Source: an uncultured Lachnospiraceae bacterium
GTDB lineage: Bacteria; Bacillota; Clostridia; Lachnospirales; Lachnospiraceae
Direction: 5' to 3'
DNA length: 64,000 bases
Assembly: GCA_944377405.1 (NCBI GenBank)
Contig: CALWES010000008.1
Coordinates: forward strand, 22,774 to 86,773
A program made the translations under genes and the position numbers. The notes below the pieces were generated by a model, which was given only the letters and a program-made list of their open reading frames with translations, did no database searches and had not been told where the DNA came from. Below are positions 1 through 10,168 of this stretch, one piece after another. The number at the start of each line of letters is the position of its first letter. Positions within the stretch are counted from its first letter, which is position 1.

Positions 1-1089
1 CTTCTGCACACTGTTGGTCAGAGTCAGATCCTCTGCGTCGATGAGCTGGCCGTCTGCGTAGAAGCGCTGTACCGTCATACGGTTCTGTGTCAGGGTACCG
101 GTCTTATCGGAGCAGATGACGGATACGCAGCCCAGGGCCTCCACGGCCTTCAGCTCCTTGATGATGGCATTCTGACGGGCCATCTTCTGGGTGCCGATGG
201 CAAGAACGATGGTAACGATGGAGCTTAAAGCCTCCGGGATGGCTGCCACCGCAAGGGCAACAGCGAACATGAGGGAGTCCAGAAGTCCCATATGGCTCCT
301 GAAGATGGAAAGCACGAAGACGATGGCACAGATGATCATGATGCCCATGGCCAGCTTCTCGGAGAATTTATCCAGGCTCTCCTGAAGCGGAGTCTTGCGC
401 TGCTTGGTCTGATTCATAAGGGAAGCGATCTTACCGATCTGGGTCTCCATACCGGTGGCAGTCACCACTGCATGGGCTCTGCCGTAGGTCACCAGGGAGC
501 CGGAGAATACCATGTTCTTCTGGTCGCCCAAAGCGATCTCCTGCTGGTCGATGACCCGCACATCCTTTTCCACGGCCTCGCTTTCTCCCGTAAGGGAGCT
601 CTCATTTACCTTAAGAGAGAAGTTCTCGATGATACGTCCGTCTGCCGGCACCATATCTCCGGCCTCCAGCACCAGGATGTCGCCGGGCACGATGTCGGCA
701 GCAGGGATCTCCATACGCTGGCCGTTCCGGATAATCTTGGCGGAGGGAGCCGACATGGCCTTTAAGCTCTCCAGGGATTTTTCGGCCTTTACGGTCTGGA
801 AGGTTCCCAGGATGGCGTTCAGCACGATAACGGCAAAGATAACGATGGTACTTTCCTTATTTCCGGAGATGAAGGAAATAAGGGCTGCGATGATCAGGAT
901 GATCACCAGCAGATCCTTAAACTGCTCCAGGAAGATCATCGGAACGCTTTTTTTCTTGGTTTCCGTCAGCTGATTCTTTCCGAAGCGGCTGAGCCTTCCG
1001 GCAGCTTCCGTGGTGCTGAGTCCGCCGGAAGAAGAGCCTGTTTCCGCAAGGGCCTCCTCCGGAGACAGATTGAAAAAGTTCTTTGACAT
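1..1089 (-). CDS. P-type cation-transporting ATPase, 5' part (cut by window start)
   Basis: The 363 codons present form the N-terminal two thirds of a P2-type ATPase; the rest lies outside the window. Visible are the cytoplasmic cation-ATPase N-terminal segment, the first membrane helices (about residues 55-100), the actuator motif LTGES in the middle, helices 3-4 with an AIPEAL loop, and the phosphorylation motif DKTGT with catalytic Asp328. The ATG at 1087-1089 follows an AGGGGA ribosome site. A yybP-ykoY riboswitch with terminator lies directly upstream, and this element senses Mn2+, so I infer manganese (or Mn/Ca) export, as for the riboswitch-linked P-type ATPases of lactic acid bacteria. 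By sequence alone a calcium pump is equally possible. The family is certain; the ion is inference. Confidence 0.93.
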   Translation of the reverse strand, partial: MSKNFFNLSPEEALAETGSSSGGLSTTEAAGRLSRFGKNQLTETKKKSVPMIFLEQFKDLLVIILIIAALISFISGNKESTIVIFAVIVLNAILGTFQTVKAEKSLESLKAMSAPSAKIIRNGQRMEIPAADIVPGDILVLEAGDMVPADGRIIENFSLKVNESSLTGESEAVEKDVRVIDQQEIALGDQKNMVFSGSLVTYGRAHAVVTATGMETQIGKIASLMNQTKQRKTPLQESLDKFSEKLAMGIMIICAIVFVLSIFRSHMGLLDSLMFAVALAVAAIPEALSSIVTIVLAIGTQKMARQNAIIKELKAVEALGCVSVICSDKTGTLTQNRMTVQRFYADGQLIDAEDLTLTNSVQK

Positions 1090-1118
1090 AATATTCCCCT
1101 TTCCTGATGATATATAAT

Positions 1119-1171
1119 AAAAAAGACCCTTCGACAATCATACGGACATAGCGAATGATTGTCGAAAAGTC
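1119..1171 (-). terminator. Riboswitch-controlled intrinsic terminator
   Basis: Read on the minus strand, a 17-bp stem (1155-1171 with 1125-1141, two G-U pairs near its base) is followed by six T. Its 5' arm contains the GACTTTT needed for riboswitch helix P1, giving a clear ON-switch design: with P1 formed, the terminator cannot form. Confidence 0.88.
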
Positions 1172-1254
1172 TTGTTACCCTGAGATTATGGTGCATACCG
1201 CCAGGACAGGTCCGTGATGTTGACGGCATGGCTTTTAACTACTCCCTTTTCAAC
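1161..1254 (-). ncRNA. yybP-ykoY manganese riboswitch
   Basis: On the minus strand the leader has the family hallmarks in order: an AAAGGGAGTAG box (about 1249-1239), a GTCAACA segment (1225-1219), the CTGGCGGT arm, and the closing ACAAGACTTTT (1175-1165), which would pair with the first box to form P1. The closing segment is also the 5' arm of the terminator at 1119-1171, so metal binding and termination compete for it. Members of this family bind Mn2+ and usually switch expression on when metal is high. It sits 70 bases before the P-type ATPase start. Confidence 0.88.
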
Positions 1255-1299
1255 GTTCCATAGTGTAACACAGAAGGTCTGCCGCCGTCAATGGGAAAC

Positions 1300-1328
1300 T
1301 TGCAAAAGCAGGTTGCTGTTGCTATACT
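1300..1328 (+). promoter_or_regulatory. Sigma-A type promoter of the AI-2E permease gene
   Basis: TTGCAA (1300-1305), 17-bp spacer, TATACT (1323-1328). The predicted start is near 1335, some 45 bases before the gene. Confidence 0.6.
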
Positions 1329-1380
1329 TATCTATGTCGGCATTGTCAGCAACAAAGTTTGAAAGCATGGTGAAAAAACG

Positions 1381-2670
1381 ATGAAGGACAGAAAATGGAA
1401 TCAGTATCTTTTATGGGGGCTTACGGCCTTTACGGTGATCGCCGCCGCCATCGGCGTGGTCTTCCTTTTTATCCATCTGAAGGAGCTGGCCGCAGTGGTG
1501 CGGCTGATCCTGGGCATCCTGATGCCCGTGATCTATGGTACCATCATGGCCTACCTTATGTCCCCCATTTACAATCATGTGTACGAATTTATATATAAGA
1601 AGCTTTCCACAGGGAAAAAGCACCGGAAATCCCCAGGGCGCATCGCCAAGCTCGGAGCCACTCTGGTGGCGGTGATCGTCCTCTGTGCCGCAGCCATCGG
1701 CATCATCTCCATGATGCTTCCGGAGCTGTATCGCTCCATCATGAATGTAGTCAACTCCCTGCCGGCCAATGTCAGCAGGATCTACAGCACCCTCAATCAG
1801 CTCTTTGCAGCGGATTCCGAATACCAGCAGGACCTCCTGATGCTTTATCACAACGCGGCGGCTTATCTGGAGGATTTTCTGAACAACACGGTGCTGCCCA
1901 ATATTTCCGGAATCATCCGCCAGGCCTATACCGGAGTGGCCTCTGTGCTGATGTGGTTCTATGACATCGTCATCGGCCTGATCGTCATGATCTACCTTCT
2001 GAATATCAAGGACGTGCTCCTTCCCCAGTTCAAGAAGCTGATCTATACGGTTCTTCCCGTGAAGTGGGCAGAGCTTACGGTGAAGGAGCTTCAGTATATT
2101 CATGAGGTCTTCGGCGGCTTCATCATCGGCAAGATCGTGGATTCCCTCATCATCGGGATCATGTGCTTTGTGATCCTGAGCTTCCTGAACATGGTGGGGC
2201 TCCTCCACATGCCCTATGTGCTCCTGGTCTCCGTGATCGTGGGAGTGACCAATGTGATCCCTTTCTTCGGACCCTTTATCGGAGCCATTCCCAGCACCAT
2301 CCTTATCATGCTGTCGGATCCCCTTCAGGGACTGTATTTCCTGATCTTCGTGTTCCTGCTGCAGCAGTTTGACGGAAACTTCCTGGGTCCCAAGATCCTG
2401 GGAGACCGGACCGGTATCTCCAGCTTCTGGGTACTCTTTTCCATCCTCCTGTTCGGTGGACTCTTCGGCTTTGTGGGTATGATCATTGCGGTGCCCACCT
2501 GGGCGGTGTTCATGAACCTTCTGGGACGGATCTCCAGAGTGGTGCTGAAGCGGAAGGGCCTTCCCAGTGCCCTGAACTACTATGGCTGCGGAAAGGAGCT
2601 GCCGAAGCCGGAACAGATACGGCAGGCACCGGAGCAGGCATCTGAGCCGGAAACCGGCGGGAAGGACTGA
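1381..2670 (+). CDS. AI-2E family transporter (UPF0118 membrane protein)
   Basis: A 429-residue polytopic membrane protein with the usual layout of the family: two N-terminal helices, a long amphipathic stretch (about residues 110-190), then five or more C-terminal helices with the conserved region ending in a PFFGPFIGAIP-type loop and a QQFDGNFLGPKILG-type segment. Family members export small molecules or sodium, or have no assigned substrate; the AI-2 name comes from one homologue. The gene is monocistronic, with its own promoter and a shared terminator at 2719-2758. The ribosome site before the ATG is weak. A second family member of the YtvI type lies at 55241. Confidence 0.9.
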   Translation: MKDRKWNQYLLWGLTAFTVIAAAIGVVFLFIHLKELAAVVRLILGILMPVIYGTIMAYLMSPIYNHVYEFIYKKLSTGKKHRKSPGRIAKLGATLVAVIVLCAAAIGIISMMLPELYRSIMNVVNSLPANVSRIYSTLNQLFAADSEYQQDLLMLYHNAAAYLEDFLNNTVLPNISGIIRQAYTGVASVLMWFYDIVIGLIVMIYLLNIKDVLLPQFKKLIYTVLPVKWAELTVKELQYIHEVFGGFIIGKIVDSLIIGIMCFVILSFLNMVGLLHMPYVLLVSVIVGVTNVIPFFGPFIGAIPSTILIMLSDPLQGLYFLIFVFLLQQFDGNFLGPKILGDRTGISSFWVLFSILLFGGLFGFVGMIIAVPTWAVFMNLLGRISRVVLKRKGLPSALNYYGCGKELPKPEQIRQAPEQASEPETGGKD

Positions 2671-2718
2671 GGGATCGGAGAAATAAAGGAAAAACAAGAC
2701 TAATAACACATAAAAAGA

Positions 2719-2758
2719 CACACAGACAGCGGATAAAGGAATCCGCGCCTGTGTGTTT
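2719..2758. terminator. Bidirectional terminator between convergent genes
   Basis: CACACAG (2719-2725) pairs with CTGTGTG (2749-2755), and GCGGAT (2729-2734) with ATCCGC (2741-2746). T-rich runs follow on both strands, so it can end the permease transcript (+) and the pyrophosphatase transcript (-). Confidence 0.8.
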
Positions 2759-2769
2759 TCTTTTACTCT

Positions 2770-4482
2770 TTATTTTTGCTGCAGCCGGGCGATCATGGGT
2801 GGTATGAACTGCTTCTTCCGGGATACGACTCCGGGAAGGATCAGGGTCCCGTCCGCCTCTGCGGACTTTCCGAAGGCGTCCTCCGCCATCTGTACCGCCT
2901 GCTTTCCGCAGCAGATCAGCACAGAGGTCTCCGACAGGATACCTGTCAGCAGGAAATACAGGGCATCCACATGGAGCTCCGAAAGCTCCTTTTCCATGAA
3001 GGGCCGGAGCTTCTCGATGATCTGAGGGAAGTCCCCCTCGTTCATGGAGGTGATCTGTCCGGCGCCGAAGCTTGCGTCTCCGGCGTTGAACTTCTTGAAG
3101 TCCTGGAAGAAGATATCCTCCGCTGATTTGCCCATGAGATTGCTGCCGGCGGAGAACATATCCCTGGCATAGGCCTCCAGGTCCCGGATCCCTGCAATGG
3201 CAGCCAGCTCCTCCGCAGCCCTGCGGTCCGTTTCCGTACAGGTGGGAGAGCGGAAGAGGAGGGTGTCCGAAACGATGGCCGAGCACAGGAGTCCAGCGAT
3301 CTCAGGGGGGATCTCCACTCCGTTTTCCTGGAAGAGCTGCCGGATGATGGTGGCGGTACAGCCCAGGGGCTGACAGCGGAAATAGACCGGAGAGCTGGTC
3401 TCCATGGCCCCCAGACGGTGATGATCGATGACCTCCAGAAGGTCCGCCTCCGTAACCCCGTCCACTGCCTGGGACAGCTCGTTGTGATCCACCAGGATCA
3501 GCTGCTTTCTGTGCATGGCCAGGAAGTTCCGGCGAGAGATCATGCCCACATAGTTTCCGTCCATATCCAGGATGGGAAAATCCCGGAAGCGGTGTTCCGC
3601 CATGATCTTACGGGCGGATTCCGCCGTATCCTCCAGATGGAAGGTGACCAGATCCTTTGAGCACATGAAGCGGCTCACGGGCATAGACTGGTTCAGAAGC
3701 CTTGCGGTGGTATAGGTGTCATAGGGGGTGTGGATCACGATGACCTCCTGCTCCCTGGCATATTCCACCAGATCAGGCTGCACTTCATCGGAGCCCGTTA
3801 CCAGAAGGAGAGAGGCCCTTTTCTCGATGGCACAGCGCTGGGCTTTTTCCCGGTTTGCCGTAATGACGATGTCGTCCTCCATCAGAAAATCCGACATGGC
3901 CTCCTGCTTTGCGGCAGCAATGACCACCCGGCCCTTTGTGATCTGGGCGTGGGGATTCCCGCAGAGGAGTCTGCCTCCAACGGTCTTCAGAATATTTGCC
4001 ACAGGAGTCCGGGCATTTCCAACGATGCGGTTATCATACACGTCCATGTCGGACTCCGCGATATCGTTGATGGTGATGACTCCCAGGAGCTTGCGGTCCT
4101 CGTCGATGACGGGAAGGGTGACGGATTCCTGCCGCCGCATCTCCCCGTAGGCCTCCTTCAGGGAGATGTTTTCTCCGATCCCCTCCACCTGCTTGATGGC
4201 GATGTCCTTTACCTGGGGCTCCACATTGGTGATGTAATCCGGATCCGGGATATGAAAATAATTCAGCACGAAGGCCGTTTCCTGGTTCACGTGGCCAGCC
4301 CGCATGGGGATGTAGCTGAGGCCTTCCCCCTTACCGGAGGAGGCGTCCCTTTCGGACAGCCGGTTCTTGAGCCAGGCATAGGCGATGGCGGAGCAGATGG
4401 AATCCGTGTCGGGATTCTTGTGTCCGATCACCAGTACGGTCTTCTTATTTGGTTCCTGATAATGCGGGTTCTTCATAAACAC
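2770..4482 (-). CDS. CBS-domain Mn-dependent inorganic pyrophosphatase (family II)
   Basis: 570 residues. The family II DHH-type catalytic core is visible as GHKNPDTDS (residues 20-28), DHNE (332-335) and DHH (353-355), with the DHHA2 domain after it. The core is split by a regulatory insert of about residues 75-320, with two CBS domains and a DRTGG-like region between them. In this family the insert binds adenine nucleotides, so PPi hydrolysis follows energy charge. The start overlaps the 3' end of the giant activase gene by 38 bases, and an AAAGG site 6 bases before the ATG supports it; the third codon is also ATG. Co-translation suggests removal of PPi made by a ligase step, but that link is inference. 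Confidence 0.93.
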   Translation of the reverse strand: MFMKNPHYQEPNKKTVLVIGHKNPDTDSICSAIAYAWLKNRLSERDASSGKGEGLSYIPMRAGHVNQETAFVLNYFHIPDPDYITNVEPQVKDIAIKQVEGIGENISLKEAYGEMRRQESVTLPVIDEDRKLLGVITINDIAESDMDVYDNRIVGNARTPVANILKTVGGRLLCGNPHAQITKGRVVIAAAKQEAMSDFLMEDDIVITANREKAQRCAIEKRASLLLVTGSDEVQPDLVEYAREQEVIVIHTPYDTYTTARLLNQSMPVSRFMCSKDLVTFHLEDTAESARKIMAEHRFRDFPILDMDGNYVGMISRRNFLAMHRKQLILVDHNELSQAVDGVTEADLLEVIDHHRLGAMETSSPVYFRCQPLGCTATIIRQLFQENGVEIPPEIAGLLCSAIVSDTLLFRSPTCTETDRRAAEELAAIAGIRDLEAYARDMFSAGSNLMGKSAEDIFFQDFKKFNAGDASFGAGQITSMNEGDFPQIIEKLRPFMEKELSELHVDALYFLLTGILSETSVLICCGKQAVQMAEDAFGKSAEADGTLILPGVVSRKKQFIPPMIARLQQK

Positions 4483-7400
4483 CCTTTCTCTTTTCCTCTG
4501 CGATCTTACGGTTCAGGTTCTTCTGGGCCGTGGCAAGCATCAGCTTGATACGGTTCAGCTGGTTGACTTCGGAGGCGCCGGGGTCGTAGTCCACGGCAAT
4601 GATATTTGCCTCCGGATAATGCCGCCGCAGCTCCTTGATGACGCCCTTTCCCACGATGTGGTTGGGCAGACAGCCGAAGGGCTGGGTGCAGACGATATTC
4701 AGGACATCCTCATGGATCAGCTCCAGCATCTCTCCCGTCAGGAACCAGCCCTCACCGGTCTGATTGCCGATGGAAACGAATTCCTTGGCCATCCGGGCCA
4801 GCTCCCGGATATCACTGGGAGGTGTGAAGCGGCGGGAAGCCGCCAGCTCCTTGCTGGCTGTGAGCCGGAAGGTCTCCAGGAGCTTTATGACCATGTTGGA
4901 CAGGGTGGCTGTCTTCTTTGAGCCCCCCAGATGCTCCCATTTGAAGTTGTTGTTATAGAAGCTGTAGAACAGGAAATCCATCAGGTCCGGCATGACGCAT
5001 TCGGCTCCCTCGGACTCCAGAAGTTCTACGATATGGTTGTTGGCAAGGGGAGAGAACTTTACCAGGATCTCACCCACGACGCCAACCTTCGGCTTCCGCT
5101 CTCCGGTACAGGGCAGGTTGTCAAAATCCCGGATGATGCCCCGGAGGTTTTTATTGAATTCCGAGATGGCAGGGCTCTTCTTCTGCAGATGCCGGATGAC
5201 CCGCTGCTTCCATTTTTCATGGAGGGCATTGGCGGAGCCGGGGGTCAGCTCATAGGGCCTTGTGGCATAGAGGACCCGCATGAAAACGTCTCCGTAGACC
5301 ACCGCCTCCATGGCCTTCGTCAGGATGGGCAGGGTGATCTTGAAGCCCGGGTTGGTCTCCATGCCGTTGGCATTGACGGAGATGACGGGCACCTGCTCCA
5401 TGCCGGCCTTTTCCAGGGCACGGCGGATAAAGCCGATGTAGTTGGAAGCACGGCAGCCGCCACCGGTCTGGGACATGAAGATGGCTGTCTTGTTCAGATC
5501 GTATTTTCCGGAAAGCAGGGCGTCCATGATCTGTCCGATGACGATCAGGGACGGATAGCAGGCATCGTTGTTGACGTATTTCAGCCCCGTATCGATGGCG
5601 GATTTGTTGTCGTTCCGCAGCACCTCCACATGGTAGCCGAAGCTGTTTAAGGCAGGCTCCAGCAGGTCAAAGTGGATGGGAGACATCTGGGGACAGAGGA
5701 TGGTGTAATCCTTCTTCATTTCCTTGGTGAAAACCTGGCGGTGATAAGCCGCAGAGTGGATCTCCCGCTGGATATGATGCTCCTTCCGGACCCGGAGGGC
5801 CGCAATGAGGGAGCGGATCCGGATCCGGGCTGCCCCCAGGTTGTTGACCTCGTCGATCTTAAGGACCGTATAGATCTTTCCGGAGCCGGTCAGGATGTCG
5901 CTGACCTGATCCGTGGTGACGGCGTCCAGGCCGCAGCCGAAGGAGTTCAGCTGTACCAGATCCAGGTCCTCCCGGGTCTTCACGTAGGAAGCTGCCCGGT
6001 ACAGTCTGGTGTGGTACATCCACTGGTCCGTAACGATGATGGGCCGCTCCACCTGTCCCAGGTGGGAGACGGAATCCTCCGTCAGCACCGCAAATCCGTA
6101 GCTGGCGATCATGTCTGCGATGCCGTGGTTGATCTCCGGGTCGATGTGATAGGGTCTGCCTGCCAGGACGATGCCTCTGTGGCCCGTCTCCTCCATCCAG
6201 TGCAGGACCTCCTCTCCCTTCTTCTCCGTGTCGGTCTTTGCCTTGAGCATCTCCTCCCAGGCCAGATGGGCGGCAGAGCGGATCTCCGCCTCCGTAAGTC
6301 CCGGGATCCTGGTGCCGTAATCCGTATAGGTATCCTGGCCGAACTTCGCCAGGAACTCCTTTACCAGGGCCTCCGTCAGGACCTTTTCATTGGTAAAGGC
6401 CAGGAAGGGATTCATAAAGTCCACATGGTTGTCGTGAAGGCTCTCCACGTTGTTTTTGATGTTCTCCGCGTAGGAGGTGACCATGGGACAGTTATAGTGA
6501 TTGCCCGCATCCGGGGATTCGTTCCGCTCATAGGGGATGCAGGGGTAGAAGATAAACTGTATTCCGTTTTTGATGAGCCACTCGATATGCCCGTGGACCA
6601 GCTTGGCGGGGTAGCATTCCGATTCAGAGGGAATGGATTCGATCCCCAGCTCGTAGATCTGACGGGTGGACTGGGGGCTCAGCACCGTGGCAAACTTCAG
6701 CTCCCGGAAGAAGGTGGCCCAGAAGGGATAGTTCTCATACATGTTGAGGACTCTGGGGATACCCACCTTGCCCCGGATGGCCAGGTCTGCCGGAAGGGGC
6801 TCGTAGTTGAACATGCGCTTGAGCTTGTAATCGAAGAGATTGGGGATCTCCCGACGGCTCTTTTCCTTGCCCAGGCCCCGCTCACAGCGGTTTCCGGATA
6901 CAAAACTGCGGTTTGCGCCGAACTTGTTGATGGTAAGGACGCAGTGGTTGTTGCAGCCCTGGCACCGGGCCATGGCGGTGGTGTATTTCAGGCCGATGAT
7001 CTCATCCAGGGAGAGCATGGTGCTGATCCGGGTTTCAGGAGAAGCCCCTTCGGTATCTGCCTGAGAACGGGAACTCCTGCCGCCTGCCTTTGCCGTGGCT
7101 TCGGAGAGCAGGGCCTTTTCCTCCTGAAGGCTCCTGAGCTTCTGACCGTAGCGCTCCCGGGCGATGAGGGCCGCTCCGAAGGCGCCCATGATGCCGGCGA
7201 TGTCCGGACGGACCGCCTCACAGCCGGAGATCTTCTCAAAGGCCCGGAGAACCGCGTCGTTATAGAAGGTACCGCCCTGGGTCACCACATGCTGTCCCAG
7301 GTCCTCGGGCCGGGTGATCTTGATGACCTTATAAAGGGCGTTCTTGATGACGGAATAGGCAAGGCCTGCGGAGATGTCCGCAACAGTGGCGCCCTCCTTC

Positions 7401-8953
7401 TGGGCCTGCTTTACATTGGAGTTCATGAAAACGGTGCAGCGCTGTCCGAGATCCGTGGGATCCTTGGCAAACAGCGCCTCCTTTGCGAAGTCCGTAACGG
7501 AATAGTTCAGGGACTTTGCAAAGGTCTCGATAAAGGAACCGCAGCCGGAGGAGCAGGCCTCGTTCAGCTGTACGGAATCCACGGTGCCGTCCTTGATACG
7601 GATACACTTCATGTCCTGCCCGCCGATGTCCAGGATGCAGTCCACCTCCGGATCGAAGAAGGCAGCGGCATAGTAGTGGGAGATGGTCTCCACCTCTCCC
7701 TCATCCAGCATGAAGGCTGCCTTCAGCAGGGCTTCGCCGTAGCCGGTGGAGCAGGAGTAGACGATGTGGGCTCCGGGAGGAAGCTGTTCCCTGATCTCCC
7801 CCATGGCCCGGATCGCCGTAGCCAGGGGAGATCCGTGATTGTTGTCGTAGAATTTATAAAGCAGGGAACCGTCCTCCCCCACCAGGGCCACCTTGGTGGT
7901 GGTGGAGCCTGCGTCGATGCCGAGATAGCAGTTCCCCTGATAGGTGGCAAGGGGAGCGGTCTTTACATTGGCCCGCTCATGGCGCTTCCGGAAGGCATCG
8001 TACTCCGCCTGGTCCCGGAACAGGGGGTCCAGACGCTTGATCTCCGTATCCATGCGGATACCGGAACGGAGACGGGATTCCAGCTCGGAGATCCCCACCA
8101 CGGGAGCGGCTGCTGCGGTCTTGTTGATGACCTCGGCCTGCTCGTCCGCCGGGATGTTCATGGCGGAACCGATGGCGGCAAAGAGGTGGGAGTTCTCCGG
8201 AGCGATGATGTGCTCGTCCGTCAGGTGCAGGGTCCGGATGAAGGCGGCCCGAAGCTCCGGAAGGAAGTGGAGAGGACCTCCCAGGAAGGCCACGTTGCCC
8301 CGGATGGGCTTTCCGCAGGCCAGGCCGGAGATGGTCTGATTCACCACCGCCTGGAAGATGGAGGCGGCAAGATCCTCCCGGGTGGCCCCGTCGTTGATCA
8401 GGGGCTGGATATCGGACTTGGCGAACACGCCGCATCTTGCGGCAATGGGATAGATCGCCTTATAGTGACGGGCGTAATCGTTGAGGCCGCTGGCGTCCGT
8501 CTGAAGCAGGGAGGCCATCTGGTCGATGAAGGAACCGGTGCCGCCGGCACAGATGCCGTTCATCCTCTGATCGATGCCTCCGGTAAAATAGATGATCTTG
8601 GCATCCTCGCCTCCAAGCTCGATGGCAACGTCACACTGGGGCGCATAGTCCGTAAGGGCCGTGGCCACCGCCACCACCTCCTGAACGAAGGGGGCCCCCA
8701 GATGACGGGAGATGCTGAGTCCGCCGGAGCCTGTGACCGCCGGACGGAGCAGTACCTCCCCCAGCTTCTGCTTCGCCTCGGAAAGCAGGTCCGCAAGGGT
8801 GGACTGGATATTGGCAAAATGCCTGCGGTACTCGGAAAAGAGCACCTCTCCCGTCTTTTCCAGGATGGCGATCTTTACGGTGGTGGAACCGATGTCCACC
8901 CCGAGCCTTAAGGGATCATGCTGTTTGGTTTCATTGTTCTGATTCATAGTCAT
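4445..8953 (-). CDS. Giant 2-hydroxyacyl-CoA dehydratase activase/dehydratase-like protein (BadF-BadF-DUF2229)
   Basis: 1502 residues in one chain. Residues 16-270 and 342-600 are two ASKHA ATPase domains of the BadF/HgdC type, each opening with a GIDxGSTT-like phosphate loop. Each has a cysteine pair at the positions that hold the [4Fe-4S] cluster of the HgdC activator: Cys135/Cys174 and Cys467/Cys506, both 39 residues apart. A cysteine-rich CxxCxxxC segment follows (about residue 672), then DUF2229 and regions resembling dehydratase subunits, with conserved Cys in QLNSFGCG- and [15 protein letters not shown] motifs. The likely role is ATP-driven injection of low-potential electrons into a partner or into its own C-terminal half; no substrate is known to me. 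It has its own promoter, and its end overlaps the pyrophosphatase. A 1459-residue paralogue starts at 45745. Confidence 0.88.
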   Translation of the reverse strand: MTMNQNNETKQHDPLRLGVDIGSTTVKIAILEKTGEVLFSEYRRHFANIQSTLADLLSEAKQKLGEVLLRPAVTGSGGLSISRHLGAPFVQEVVAVATALTDYAPQCDVAIELGGEDAKIIYFTGGIDQRMNGICAGGTGSFIDQMASLLQTDASGLNDYARHYKAIYPIAARCGVFAKSDIQPLINDGATREDLAASIFQAVVNQTISGLACGKPIRGNVAFLGGPLHFLPELRAAFIRTLHLTDEHIIAPENSHLFAAIGSAMNIPADEQAEVINKTAAAAPVVGISELESRLRSGIRMDTEIKRLDPLFRDQAEYDAFRKRHERANVKTAPLATYQGNCYLGIDAGSTTTKVALVGEDGSLLYKFYDNNHGSPLATAIRAMGEIREQLPPGAHIVYSCSTGYGEALLKAAFMLDEGEVETISHYYAAAFFDPEVDCILDIGGQDMKCIRIKDGTVDSVQLNEACSSGCGSFIETFAKSLNYSVTDFAKEALFAKDPTDLGQRCTVFMNSNVKQAQKEGATVADISAGLAYSVIKNALYKVIKITRPEDLGQHVVTQGGTFYNDAVLRAFEKISGCEAVRPDIAGIMGAFGAALIARERYGQKLRSLQEEKALLSEATAKAGGRSSRSQADTEGASPETRISTMLSLDEIIGLKYTTAMARCQGCNNHCVLTINKFGANRSFVSGNRCERGLGKEKSRREIPNLFDYKLKRMFNYEPLPADLAIRGKVGIPRVLNMYENYPFWATFFRELKFATVLSPQSTRQIYELGIESIPSESECYPAKLVHGHIEWLIKNGIQFIFYPCIPYERNESPDAGNHYNCPMVTSYAENIKNNVESLHDNHVDFMNPFLAFTNEKVLTEALVKEFLAKFGQDTYTDYGTRIPGLTEAEIRSAAHLAWEEMLKAKTDTEKKGEEVLHWMEETGHRGIVLAGRPYHIDPEINHGIADMIASYGFAVLTEDSVSHLGQVERPIIVTDQWMYHTRLYRAASYVKTREDLDLVQLNSFGCGLDAVTTDQVSDILTGSGKIYTVLKIDEVNNLGAARIRIRSLIAALRVRKEHHIQREIHSAAYHRQVFTKEMKKDYTILCPQMSPIHFDLLEPALNSFGYHVEVLRNDNKSAIDTGLKYVNNDACYPSLIVIGQIMDALLSGKYDLNKTAIFMSQTGGGCRASNYIGFIRRALEKAGMEQVPVISVNANGMETNPGFKITLPILTKAMEAVVYGDVFMRVLYATRPYELTPGSANALHEKWKQRVIRHLQKKSPAISEFNKNLRGIIRDFDNLPCTGERKPKVGVVGEILVKFSPLANNHIVELLESEGAECVMPDLMDFLFYSFYNNNFKWEHLGGSKKTATLSNMVIKLLETFRLTASKELAASRRFTPPSDIRELARMAKEFVSIGNQTGEGWFLTGEMLELIHEDVLNIVCTQPFGCLPNHIVGKGVIKELRRHYPEANIIAVDYDPGASEVNQLNRIKLMLATAQKNLNRKIAEEKRKGVYEEPALSGTK

Positions 8954-9016
8954 GTTTCAATTCCTGTTCAAACACTCTCCTATATTAAATATGAAAGTAA
9001 ATTTTCACATCAAGAT

Positions 9017-9045
9017 ATGATAGTACATTATCTGTCCAATGTCTA
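9017..9045 (-). promoter_or_regulatory. Promoter of the activase-pyrophosphatase operon
   Basis: On the minus strand: TAGACA (9045-9040), 17-bp spacer, TATCAT (9022-9017), each one base from consensus. A perfect AT-rich palindrome, 8-bp arms around one G at 9054-9070, sits 9 bases upstream of the -35 box and could be an operator or UP element. Confidence 0.65.
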
Positions 9046-9053
9046 TTGCGAAA

Positions 9054-9070
9054 TTATAAAAGTTTTATAA
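9054..9070. promoter_or_regulatory. Perfect AT-rich palindrome between divergent promoters
   Basis: TTATAAAA (9054-9061), one G, TTTTATAA (9063-9070). Both arms match fully. It lies between the promoters of the activase operon and the CorA gene, a position suited to a dimeric regulator. No known operator consensus matches. Confidence 0.4.
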
Positions 9071-9092
9071 AACAAACCGCCATAAAATCCAC

Positions 9093-9120
9093 AAAATGCC
9101 GGAGAGCCACAGGGCATTTT
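9093..9120. repeat. Inverted repeat before the corA-like promoter
   Basis: AAAATGCC (9093-9100) and GGCATTTT (9113-9120) form a perfect 8-bp repeat with a 12-base loop, ending five bases before the -35 box at 9125. It could be an operator, or a weak bidirectional terminator insulating the two divergent units. Confidence 0.4.
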
Positions 9121-9124
9121 AGGG

Positions 9125-9153
9125 TTTACAAAAAGTGGCGGAAAAGATATACT
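9125..9153 (+). promoter_or_regulatory. Promoter of the corA-like gene
   Basis: TTTACA (9125-9130), 17-bp spacer, TATACT (9148-9153). Confidence 0.7.
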
Positions 9154-9209
9154 GGAACAGATAGTGGGCAAAAATTGCCTTCAGAACAAAGAGAAAAGGG
9201 GGATATGCG

Positions 9210-10145
9210 ATGACTCGATACTTCATAACGGAAAACGGCGGCATGAATGAAAAGGAATTCGCCCTCCCAGGCTGCTGGGTGGCCATGACGAGGCCCACCC
9301 CCCAGGAGATCTCTCTGATCGCGGAAAAATATCACATCGACCTGGATGACCTCAGGGCACCTCTGGATGAGGAGGAGCGTTCCCGTATCGGGGTGGAGGA
9401 CAACTACACCATCATCGTGGTGGACATCCCCGCCATCGAGGAACGGAACGGCACAGACTGGTTCGTGACCCTGCCCCTGGGTATCTTTATTACGGAGGAG
9501 GCCATCATCACGGTCTGCCTGCAGGACACGCCGGTGCTGGGAGCCTTTATGGACGGACGGGTGCGGGATCATTACACCTATATGAAGACCCGCTTCATCC
9601 TTCAGATCCTCTACAGGAACGCATCCCTGTTCCTGCAGTATCTGCGCATCATCGACAAGAAGTCAGGACTCATCGAGAACAACCTGCACAAATCCCAGAA
9701 GAACAAGGAGCTGATCGAGCTTCTGGAGCTGGAGAAGTCCCTTGTTTACTTCACCACCTCCCTGAAGGGCAACGAGATGGTGCTGGAGAAGCTCCTGAAG
9801 ATCGGCAGCATCAAAAAGTATCCCGAGGACGAGGATCTGCTGGAGGACGTTATCGTCGAGAACCGCCAGGCCATCGAGATGGCGAATATCTACAGCGGCA
9901 TCCTTTCCGGAACCATGGATGCCTTTGCCTCCGTCATCAGCAACAACCAGAACCTGGTGATGAAGACCCTCTCCGCCATCACCATTGTCATGGCGATCCC
10001 CAATATCATTGCGGGACTTTACGGCATGAACGTGGCGGGCATCCCCTTTGAGGACAATCCCTTTGCCTTCGGACTGGTATGCCTGATCATCCTTCTGATC
10101 GTTCTGGTGGTGACGCTGGTGCTGAAAAAGAAGGATATGTTCTGA
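9210..10145 (+). CDS. CorA family divalent cation transporter
   Basis: 311 residues, the family's usual length. A long cytoplasmic alpha/beta and coiled-coil domain (residues 1-250) leads to two C-terminal helices separated by the YGMN signature that forms the pore mouth (near residue 272); the chain ends in a lysine-rich tail. CorA proteins form pentameric Mg2+ (or Co2+, Ni2+) channels. A strong AAAGGGGG site precedes the ATG, 7 bases away. It is the first gene of a co-directional run with the rhomboid-like gene and pyk. Whether Mg2+ is the true substrate is not shown by the sequence. Confidence 0.93.
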   Translation: MTRYFITENGGMNEKEFALPGCWVAMTRPTPQEISLIAEKYHIDLDDLRAPLDEEERSRIGVEDNYTIIVVDIPAIEERNGTDWFVTLPLGIFITEEAIITVCLQDTPVLGAFMDGRVRDHYTYMKTRFILQILYRNASLFLQYLRIIDKKSGLIENNLHKSQKNKELIELLELEKSLVYFTTSLKGNEMVLEKLLKIGSIKKYPEDEDLLEDVIVENRQAIEMANIYSGILSGTMDAFASVISNNQNLVMKTLSAITIVMAIPNIIAGLYGMNVAGIPFEDNPFAFGLVCLIILLIVLVVTLVLKKKDMF

Positions 10146-10168
10146 TCCGGTAGAAAGGAAAACGCTTC

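Noticed and set aside
5672..8911. 1079-codon open frame on the plus strand opposite the giant activase gene
   Set aside because: It is the antisense shadow of a well-supported gene in GC-rich sequence; its product is Gly/Asp/His/Leu-rich without any domain, and it lacks a ribosome site.
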